Assembly: GCA_020442915.1 (NCBI GenBank)
Contig: JAGRJD010000029.1
Span: 1 to 33,514, forward strand
From: Thiothrix sp.
GTDB taxonomy: Bacteria > Pseudomonadota > Gammaproteobacteria > Thiotrichales > Thiotrichaceae
DNA length: 33,514 nt
Direction of reading: 5' to 3'
Both the position numbers and the translations under genes were made by a program. Shown here piece after piece: positions 27,525-33,514 of the stretch (position 1 is its first letter; the number at the start of each line of letters is the position of its first letter). The notes under the pieces were generated by a model, which was not told where the DNA came from, did not search any database, and saw only the letters and a list, made by a program, of their open reading frames with translations.

Positions 27525-29663
27525 ATGAGCCGAAAGATCGCCCTTATCATCCTGATTGCCGTGCTGATGACCGGCTTTTTTCAGTTTGACCTGCCGCAGT
27601 ATTTTTCCCTGAACTTCATCAAGGTCCGCCAGCAGGCGTTTGCAGATTATTACGCCAGCCACGTTGTTGCCACCCTGCTGGGATTCTTCGGGGCCTATGT
27701 CGGTGTCACGGCCCTGTCGTTACCGGGAGCCGCGGTCATGACCGTGCTGGCCGGGGCCCTGTTCGGGCTGGAAACCGGGGTGATTGTGGTTTCCTGCGCC
27801 AGCACCCTCGGGGCCACACTGGCATTTCTGGTTTCACGCTACCTGCTGCGGGAGCGGCTGGAAGCCCGTTATGCCGAGCGCCTGCAGCTTATCAATGCCG
27901 GGCTGGCCCAGGAAGGTGCCTTCTACCTGTTTGCCCTGCGTCTGGTGCCGCTGTTTCCGTTTGTTCTCATCAACCTGCTGATGGGCGTAACCCGCCTGCC
28001 GGTGCTGACTTTTGCCTGGGTGAGCCAGCTGGGAATGCTGGCTGGCACCATTGCTTATGTGTACGCCGGTACCCGGCTGGGGCAGCTGGATTCACTGGCC
28101 GGCATCCTGTCACCGGGGTTGCTGTCGGCTTTTGCCGTGCTGGGACTGCTGCCCCTGCTGACGCGGCGGGTACTGGCACAGCTGTGCGCCCGGCGAGTGT
28201 ATCGGGGGTTTAACAGGCCCAGGCGCTTTGCTTATAACCTGATCGTGATCGGGGCCGGGGCCGGCGGGCTGGTCGCCGCCTATATCGCGGCTGCAACCCG
28301 GGCCAGGGTGGTGCTGATTGAAAAGCAGGCCATGGGCGGCGATTGCCTCAACAGCGGCTGTGTGCCGAGCAAGGCCCTGATCCGTGCTGCCAAAGCGCTG
28401 CATGCGGTCAGGACCGCCGATACCTATGGAATCCGGACCCGCGTGCCCGAGGTGGATTTTCCTGCCGTAATGGCACGGGTCCGGGAGGTGATCCGCAGCA
28501 TTGCGCCGCATGATTCGGTTGAGCGTTATACCGCCCTCGGGGTGACGTGCATTCAGGGTGAGGCGCAGGTCCTTGATCCCTGGCGGGTGCGGGTGAACGG
28601 ACAGACACTCACGGCGCGCAGTCTGGTGCTGGCCACCGGGGCACACCCGCAGGTTCCGGCCATTCCGGGGCTGGAGCAGGTGCCATATCTCACCAGCGAG
28701 ACGGTCTGGGGGCTGGAGGCACTGCCGCCCAGCCTGCTGGTACTCGGAGGCGGACCGGTCGGCTGTGAGCTGGCGCAGGCATTTGCCCGGCTGGGGTCAC
28801 GGGTGACACTGGTGGAAAGGGAACCGCGTCTGCTGGTGCGTGAGGATGTCGCGGTCAGTCGCCGCATTCAGGCGCATTTCGAGGCTGAAGGGATGACGGT
28901 ACTGACCGGGCATCATGCCCGGGCATTTGGCCGGGATCAGGAGGGTTACTGGCTGCACTGTGCGCATCAGGACGGGACACGGCGCATTGTATTCGGGCAG
29001 GTATTGCTGGCGCTGGGGCGCAGGGCCCGTGTGACCGGTTTCGGACTGGAAAGCCTGGGGCTGGCACTGCGGGACAACGGCACGTTGCAGGCGGATGCCT
29101 TTCTGGCGACTCGTTTTCCCAATATTTTTGTGGCCGGTGATGTGACCGGCCCGTATCAGTTCACCCATGTGGCCGCACATCAGGCCTGGTATGCCAGCGT
29201 GAATGCCCTGTTCGGACTGCTGCATCGCTTCCGGGTCGATGAGCGCGTGCTGCCCCAGGTGACGTTCACCGATCCGGAAGTGGCGCGGGTCGGCCTCAAT
29301 GAGCAGGAGGCACAGGCCCAGGGCATTCCCTATGAGCTCACCGTTTATGAGCTGGCGGAACTGGATCGCGCCATTGTGGACGGGAATGCCGAAGGTGTGG
29401 TGCGGGTGCTGACAGTACCGGGCCGGGATCGCATTCTGGGGGCGACACTGGTGGGTCAGGGGGCCGGGGAGCTGCTGAATGAATTTGTGCTGGCAATGAA
29501 ATGGAAACTGGGCCTCAACAAGCTGCTGGCGACCCTCCGTCCCTATCCGACCCTGAGTGAAGCCGGCAGGTATGCCGCCGGCAACTGGAAACGGGCCCAT
29601 GCCCCCGAACGGCTGCTGGTCTGGGTGGCCCGTTTCCACGCCTGGCGGCGCGGGGCGGAATAG
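27525..29663 (+). CDS. TVP38/VTT membrane domain fused to FAD-dependent disulfide oxidoreductase
   Basis: 712 residues. The N-terminal part (about 1-215) has several membrane helices and the VTT/DedA-like marks GAYVGVTALSLPGAAVMTVLAGALFG broken by helices, FALRLVPLFPFVLIN and GTIAYVYAGT. From about 238 a class I flavin disulfide reductase follows: FAD motif GAGAGG (243-248), redox pair Cys274/Cys279 in GGDCLNSGC, NAD motif LGGGPVG and FVAGDVTGPYQFTH. The His of the Lpd HAHPT dyad is Tyr here (RPYPTLSE), as in MerA. No mercury-binding Cys pair is seen at the C terminus. Such fusions are known; substrate unclear. ATG 27525 is preferred over TTG 27504; neither has a clear ribosome site. Confidence 0.9.
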   Translation: MSRKIALIILIAVLMTGFFQFDLPQYFSLNFIKVRQQAFADYYASHVVATLLGFFGAYVGVTALSLPGAAVMTVLAGALFGLETGVIVVSCASTLGATLAFLVSRYLLRERLEARYAERLQLINAGLAQEGAFYLFALRLVPLFPFVLINLLMGVTRLPVLTFAWVSQLGMLAGTIAYVYAGTRLGQLDSLAGILSPGLLSAFAVLGLLPLLTRRVLAQLCARRVYRGFNRPRRFAYNLIVIGAGAGGLVAAYIAAATRARVVLIEKQAMGGDCLNSGCVPSKALIRAAKALHAVRTADTYGIRTRVPEVDFPAVMARVREVIRSIAPHDSVERYTALGVTCIQGEAQVLDPWRVRVNGQTLTARSLVLATGAHPQVPAIPGLEQVPYLTSETVWGLEALPPSLLVLGGGPVGCELAQAFARLGSRVTLVEREPRLLVREDVAVSRRIQAHFEAEGMTVLTGHHARAFGRDQEGYWLHCAHQDGTRRIVFGQVLLALGRRARVTGFGLESLGLALRDNGTLQADAFLATRFPNIFVAGDVTGPYQFTHVAAHQAWYASVNALFGLLHRFRVDERVLPQVTFTDPEVARVGLNEQEAQAQGIPYELTVYELAELDRAIVDGNAEGVVRVLTVPGRDRILGATLVGQGAGELLNEFVLAMKWKLGLNKLLATLRPYPTLSEAGRYAAGNWKRAHAPERLLVWVARFHAWRRGAE

Positions 29664-29667
29664 GGGG

Positions 29668-30414
29668 CTACATCAGGGTACGGCTATCGTCCGGTATCAC
29701 CTGTCCCACCAGCCTCGGCATGGCCAGGAAGGCGTTGTAGAGCTGGTTGGCCCATTCCTGCCGGATGGACAGCAGGTAGGGGTGCTCGGCTTCCATCTGG
29801 TAGTGCTGGTAGGTGAACTGGTCGGCCTGATAGCACAGCACTTCAATCGGTGGCCCGACACTGGCATTACTTTTCATGGTGGAGTCCATGGAAATCAGCG
29901 AGCAGATGGCCGCATCCTCCAGCGAGGTATCCCGGGCCAGGAAGCGGTCCAGCACCGGCTTGCCGTATTTGCTTTCCCCGATCTGCAGGTAGGGGGTTTC
30001 TTCCGAGGTGGTGATGTGGTTGCCCTGCGCATAGATCATGTAAATGCGCGGCGGGCGGCCCCGGATCTGGCCACCGAGGATCAGGGTGGCATCGGCAATG
30101 AAACCGTTGTTTTCATTGTACTTGCGGATTTTCTGCACCAGCACGTTGCCGATGTAATCAGCCGCATCGGCCATGTAGGCCATGGTATTGACATTAACTG
30201 CCACACCTTCCTCCACATCCCGCGTCACCTGATGCACCACGGCCTGGGTGGTGGCGAGGTTTCCGGCGCTCAGGAGCACCAGAAAGCGGTCGGGATTGGA
30301 TTTGCAGATATGCATCTTGCTGTAGGTACTGACGCTGTCAATGCCTGCATTGGTGCGGGAATCAGAAGTCAGGACCAGACCGGAGTCCAGTGAAATGCCG
30401 ATACAGTAGGTCAT
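29668..30414 (-). CDS. Anbu-type proteasome-like peptidase
   Basis: 248 residues, Ntn-hydrolase of the bacterial proteasome-homologue Anbu group. The chain begins MTYCIG, putting the Thr nucleophile right after Met, with Asp18 (TSDSRTNAG) and Lys33 as expected active-site partners; LLSAGNLATTQAV, GGQIRGRPPRIYMIYAQGN and ISMDSTMKSNASVGPP are family marks. Anbu is usually found with an alpha-E protein, a circularly permuted ATP-grasp ligase and a transglutaminase; none of these is adjacent here. It is 4 nt from the end of the convergent oxidoreductase gene and is preceded by a structured gap. No ribosome site at the ATG. Confidence 0.92.
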   Translation of the reverse strand: MTYCIGISLDSGLVLTSDSRTNAGIDSVSTYSKMHICKSNPDRFLVLLSAGNLATTQAVVHQVTRDVEEGVAVNVNTMAYMADAADYIGNVLVQKIRKYNENNGFIADATLILGGQIRGRPPRIYMIYAQGNHITTSEETPYLQIGESKYGKPVLDRFLARDTSLEDAAICSLISMDSTMKSNASVGPPIEVLCYQADQFTYQHYQMEAEHPYLLSIRQEWANQLYNAFLAMPRLVGQVIPDDSRTLM

Positions 30415-30462
30415 GTGGAATTATGCTTATGCCGGAGATGAAGAGCGGATACGATATGCGAA

Positions 30463-30591
30463 ACACCCTCGGGGTGTCCAGTGCAGGAAGCACCCTGCCG
30501 GTGCTTCACGGGTAATCTTTACGGTTACAGCGGCAACGCGTGTTCCAGAAGGATTCTGCAGTCCACACCCGGTGGCAGCTCACCGGTGTGG
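30463..30591. other. Hairpin-rich intergenic segment upstream of anbu
   Basis: Four consecutive inverted repeats in 129 nt: ACACCC-TCG-GGGTGT (30463-30477); GAAGCACC-CTGCC-GGTGCTTC (30487-30507); CAGAA-GGA-TTCTG (30546-30558, with one unpaired base in the loop region); and CCACACC.GGTG with CACCGGTGTGG (30563-30591, 11 pairs with one bulged C). None is followed by a clear T-tract on either strand. It may be a structured leader of anbu (minus strand), the 3' UTR of cysZ, or an independent RNA. It matches no riboswitch class I could recognise. Confidence 0.5.
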
Positions 30592-30623
30592 CATGAGACA
30601 TGGAGTTTCCTCCCTGTGCCGGC

Positions 30624-31352
30624 CTATGCGGGGTCCTTGCTGATGCGATCCACCCACAGGACCGTGGCCCCGGCCACCCCGACCGGCATGACCAGAAAAT
30701 TCACCACCGGAATCGCCGTCATCAGGGTCAGCGCACCGCCAAAGCCGAGCGCATGGGCGCGCTGGCGTTTCAGGACCTGGAGTTCATCCTGAAAATACAG
30801 CTCATGATTGCCCATGGGATAATCCACATATTCAATCGCCAGCATCCAGGCACCATACAGCAGCCATGCGAACGGTGCGATCAGGTTTACACCCGGAATC
30901 ACCGTAATGAGCAGGATCAGCAGCAGCCATTTGCCCATGTACCAGAGTTTGCCCAGCTCGCTGCGGAAAGTGCGTGCCGCAATGCCGGGCAGGGTGGCCA
31001 GCCCGCCGAATGCCGGCAGCGGCTGGCCCTTGAGGTGTTTTTCGATACGTTCGGAGAGCATGGCATTGAACGGCGCGGCAATCAGGTTGGCCAGCAGGCT
31101 GAAGCCGTAAAATACGGCGAAGAAGATCACGACCACAAACAGCGGCCACAGAATGTAGCGCAGCCAGCTCAACCAGTCCGGCAGCAGGTGCTGCATCCAG
31201 TAATCGGCCTGCTGCTCAGCCAGCCAGATGCCGCCGGCAAACAGCAGGATGTTGATCAGCAGGGGAATGGCCACAAACCCACGAATGCCTTTGCGGGTCA
31301 GCAGGCCCAGCCCCCTGAAAACATAACTGAAACCACGGATCAGACCGGTCAT
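30624..31352 (-). CDS. cysZ: Sulfate transporter CysZ
   Basis: 242-residue inner-membrane protein that imports sulfate for cysteine synthesis. It aligns along its length with E. coli CysZ: GIRGFVAIPLLINILLF, LLANLIAAPFNAMLSE, LYGAWMLAIEYVDYPMGNH and the final IPVVNFLVMPVGVAGATVLW. Four to six hydrophobic helices are visible. It lies 18 nt after the copper chaperone gene on the same strand, so the two probably share a transcript. No other cys gene is nearby. Confidence 0.93.
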   Translation of the reverse strand: MTGLIRGFSYVFRGLGLLTRKGIRGFVAIPLLINILLFAGGIWLAEQQADYWMQHLLPDWLSWLRYILWPLFVVVIFFAVFYGFSLLANLIAAPFNAMLSERIEKHLKGQPLPAFGGLATLPGIAARTFRSELGKLWYMGKWLLLILLITVIPGVNLIAPFAWLLYGAWMLAIEYVDYPMGNHELYFQDELQVLKRQRAHALGFGGALTLMTAIPVVNFLVMPVGVAGATVLWVDRISKDPA

Positions 31353-31370
31353 GTCCGCTTGCTCCCGTAG

Positions 31371-31964
31371 TTACTGGCTGTTGCTGTTCATGGTGTCCGG
31401 GTGTGCCTGTGTTGCAGCACCAGAGGCTGAAGCTGGTGGCTGGGCCTGCAGATGGTCAGCGGCCATGGCTGCCGGATTCATGGGTGCATTATTGGCTGGC
31501 GGCTGCATGGCGTTGATGTCGCGCACTTCAAACACGACTGCAACCTCGCCGGCTTTTTCAAACTGCAGGGTGCCGGCATGCTCTGCGCCAGCCTGCAGTG
31601 GTTCCTTGAGGCCGATGAACATGAGATGATAGCCGCCCGGTCTGAGCTCCACACGGCCCCCGGCGGGAATTTCCAGACCGTTTTCCAGCTGGCGCATTTT
31701 CATGACACCATCCGTCATGTGCATTTCATGGACTTCCACCGTCTCGGCAAAGTCAACCTGACCACCGGTCAGGCGGTCGGCAGTATCCGCATTATTGGTC
31801 ACGCTCAGAAATCCGCCACCAACGGCAGCTGCAGGCGGAGTGGTGCGGGTATAGGGGTCGGTGATCACCAGCGTACCGGCCTGATATTCACGGGCCTGGG
31901 CAGGGTGCAGCAGGGTGAGGCCGAGCAGGGCGGTCAAAGTCAGTTGTTGCAGGGATGGTTTCAT
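31371..31964 (-). CDS. Periplasmic copper chaperone PCu(A)C
   Basis: 197 residues with a signal peptide (1-24, ending HPAQA). The copper site is visible: His79-x-Met81, Met90, and His113-x-Met115, matching the H..M..HxM pattern of PCu(A)C proteins that deliver Cu(I) to cytochrome oxidase. Beyond the core, the C-terminal 45 residues form a Pro/Ala/Met/His-rich tail (NNAPMNPAAMAADH, TQAHPDTMNSNSQ) that may add weak copper ligands, as in some family members with extensions. ATG 31964 has AAGGAG 7 nt upstream. The usual neighbour SCO1/SenC is not present. Confidence 0.92.
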   Translation of the reverse strand: MKPSLQQLTLTALLGLTLLHPAQAREYQAGTLVITDPYTRTTPPAAAVGGGFLSVTNNADTADRLTGGQVDFAETVEVHEMHMTDGVMKMRQLENGLEIPAGGRVELRPGGYHLMFIGLKEPLQAGAEHAGTLQFEKAGEVAVVFEVRDINAMQPPANNAPMNPAAMAADHLQAQPPASASGAATQAHPDTMNSNSQ

Positions 31965-32129
31965 GGTGTTTCTCCTTAATCCGTTATGGCGCAGTCCTGA
32001 TGCAGACGGGTTTTACTGCAGCCGGGCCGGGCTGTCAAACCGGATTCACCCGGAACCCTGCCGGCAGGAGACAGGATGCGCTGTACCCGCCACGGGGGGA
32101 GCAGGTATCATGTATCATGTCGGCCATGG

Positions 32130-33245
32130 ATGAGGCAGGTGCATGAACAACCCGGTTTCCGGACAGAGCGTCAGGTGTTGAGCAGGGCAGTAGCGGTTTT
32201 GCTGGGCTGGCTGCTGCTGGTGCCTGTAACCATGGCAACCACCCTGTATCCGGCCATCGGGCCGGAAAGCAGCCGTCTGCACATCCTGTCATCAACTGAC
32301 GAGGCTGCAATGCTGTTTCTGGTGCAGGATTTCCAGCAACTTTATCCCGGTGTGGCGGTGGAATATCTGGAGCTCAGCTCCCTGCCTCTGTTTGAGCGTT
32401 TCATCCATGAGCAGGGCCGGGGTGAGGTCGGCAGTGATCTGGTGATCAGTTCGGCCATGGACCTGCAGATCCGGCTGGTGAATGACGGCATGGCGGCCAC
32501 ACATGAACTCGACGGGCTGGACTGGCTGCCGGAATGGGCGCAGTGGCGCGGACAGGCCTTCGGATTCACCTGTGAGCCGGCCGTGATGATCTACAACCGC
32601 CGGCTGTTACCCGCCACACAGGTGCCCCGGAACCGTTTTGAACTGATTGAGCTGCTGCGCGGTCAGCAGCAGCACTTTCAGGGACGGGTGGGTACCTATG
32701 ATATTGCCCGCAGCGGTCTGGGCTACCTGTTTGCCAGCCAGGATGCCCAGCAGGCCAGTACCTGGGGCCGGCTGCTGGAAAACCTGAGCCAAGTGCAGGC
32801 GCGCCTGTATGACAGTTCCCGTGACATGCTGGAGGACGTGCGCTCTGGCCGGCTGCTGCTGGCTTATAACGTGCTGGGTTCCTACGCCCGTTCATGGCTG
32901 GATGAGTATCCGGAACTGGGCCTGATCCTGCCACAGGATTATGTACTGGTGATGTCGCGCGTTGCATTTGTGCCGCTGCAGGCACCCCATCCGGAAATGG
33001 GGCATCGCTTTCTGGATTACCTGTTGTCCCTGCGCGGGCAGCAGGTACTGGCGCAGCAGGCACGGCTGTTTTCCATCCATCCGGGTGTCAGGGGAGAAAT
33101 TACCTATCACAGTCTGCAGGAAGCGACCCGCAACCGGGGGCCGCTGAAGCTGATCCGCCTGGGACCAGCCTTGTTGACGTATCAGGATCAGCTGAAAAAG
33201 CGCCATTTCCTGACTGACTGGGAGCGGATCATGCCCAGCCAGTGA
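32130..33245 (+). CDS. Periplasmic solute-binding protein (ABC type, iron/spermidine-like fold)
   Basis: About 371 residues. Hydrophobic signal segment AVAVLLGWLLLVPVTMA, then a type II binding-protein fold: LHILSSTDEAAMLFLVQDFQQLYPGV broken for length, SDLVISSAMDLQIRLVNDG, GFTCEPAVMIYNRRLLP and VGTYDIARSGLGYLFASQD, typical of Fe(III)/phosphonate-type family 1 receptors. Substrate unknown. No permease or ATPase gene is adjacent in the window, so it could serve a sensor kinase or a system beyond the edge. The start is unsure: ATG 32130, GTG 32175 and TTG 32178 are in frame; 32130 is a compromise, while 32175/32178 would give a tighter signal peptide. Confidence 0.82.
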   Translation: MRQVHEQPGFRTERQVLSRAVAVLLGWLLLVPVTMATTLYPAIGPESSRLHILSSTDEAAMLFLVQDFQQLYPGVAVEYLELSSLPLFERFIHEQGRGEVGSDLVISSAMDLQIRLVNDGMAATHELDGLDWLPEWAQWRGQAFGFTCEPAVMIYNRRLLPATQVPRNRFELIELLRGQQQHFQGRVGTYDIARSGLGYLFASQDAQQASTWGRLLENLSQVQARLYDSSRDMLEDVRSGRLLLAYNVLGSYARSWLDEYPELGLILPQDYVLVMSRVAFVPLQAPHPEMGHRFLDYLLSLRGQQVLAQQARLFSIHPGVRGEITYHSLQEATRNRGPLKLIRLGPALLTYQDQLKKRHFLTDWERIMPSQ

Positions 33246-33313
33246 GTGACTGCTGGTTTTTGGGGAGCGGAAGGGGGGAGTTGGCAAAGGCAGTGGTAAA
33301 AAACGTTTCTTTA

Positions 33314-33341
33314 ATTTAACATAATCAACATTATGCGCATA
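33314..33341 (-). other. dif: dif site (XerC/XerD chromosome dimer resolution)
   Basis: Read on the minus strand: XerC arm TATGCGCATAA, central six TGTTGA, XerD arm TTATGTTAAAT. The XerD arm equals that of E. coli dif exactly, the XerC arm differs at two outer bases and the spacer at two, giving 24 of 28 identities (E. coli sequence from memory). It lies in a gene-free, AT-richer stretch. A dif-like module site of a plasmid or element is the alternative. Confidence 0.82.
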
Positions 33342-33490
33342 AATACCTGAATCAGACAGATACACGCCCTGAAACGCCTTGTTTTCCGTACTTTCAGGCA
33401 CCAAGAGACGGGTATTCAGTGGTATTTCCTTGTATTTCAATGGAAAAATGAAAAAAACTGGCATCGACAGCGTGGATTTGCCAGTATCTG

Positions 33491-33514
33491 AACGCTGGAA
33501 CGCTGGAACGCTGG
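33491..33514 (+). repeat. Tandem 8-bp repeat AACGCTGG
   Basis: Three perfect copies run into the window edge, so the array may be longer. It lies 150 nt beyond the dif site in the gene-free 269-nt end stretch 33246-33514. That stretch otherwise holds only the dif site and AT-rich DNA; no gene is supported in it. Confidence 0.75.

Noticed and set aside
30415..30623. Cobalamin riboswitch upstream of anbu
   Set aside because: GCCGCTGTAACCG resembles part of the B12 core, but the B12 box and the order of helices do not fit.

Overview
The window looks like chromosomal DNA of a GC-rich (about 60% by eye) gammaproteobacterium, most likely Pseudomonadales. Grounds: infA next to clpA, the block fabD-fabG-acpP-fabF-mltG-tmk-holB-pilZ, a pseudomonad-type PilZ, and a dif site of gammaproteobacterial type. 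The species cannot be named from this sequence alone. No tRNA, rRNA, CRISPR array, insertion sequence or prophage gene was seen.

Layout. 1-1926: 3' part of clpA facing infA, with a terminator between them. 2090-8685: an operon for fatty-acid synthesis (fabD, fabG, acpP, fabF) continuing into cell-wall and replication genes (mltG, tmk, holB) and pilZ. plsX and fabH are not upstream of fabD, and pabC is not between fabF and mltG. 8702-11058: a LysR regulator divergent from an SHMT-fold PLP enzyme with altered catalytic positions. 11098-13540: a membrane diguanylate cyclase and an unrecognised three-helix membrane protein. 13559-18314 (minus): glnS, two tandem Kazal-like lipoproteins, a DUF1989 protein and xseA. 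18489-20559 (plus): DUF1499 protein, YgfF-like SDR and an EamA transporter. 21043-24969: an MltB-type transglycosylase divergent from uvrB, then a hot-dog thioesterase. 25080-27055: LysR regulator and pirin, divergent. 27525-29663: a TVP38-type membrane domain fused to a MerA/Lpd-like flavoprotein. 29668-31964 (minus): anbu, cysZ and a periplasmic copper chaperone. 32130-33245: a periplasmic solute-binding protein.

The most interesting signals are outside genes. (1) 27084-27371 holds a near-consensus NtrC site, a well-spaced sigma-54 promoter, and a compact structured RNA ending in a 15-bp terminator whose loop carries three CCUCC (anti-Shine-Dalgarno) motifs. This looks like a nitrogen-regulated small RNA. 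(2) On the minus strand, 20570-20870 is an A/C-rich stretch with three clusters of AAnAAnAA motifs separated by small hairpins and ending in a terminator, the architecture of CrcZ/CrcY-type Hfq/Crc decoy RNAs. (3) 33314-33341 matches the chromosomal dif site at 24 of 28 positions, and FtsK-orienting GGGNAGGG octamers through the window point mainly toward it (12 to 3 by hand count), placing the right end of the window at the replication terminus. (4) 30463-30591 contains four consecutive hairpins upstream of anbu.

All calls come from reading the sequence and remembered family features; no database search or folding program was run.
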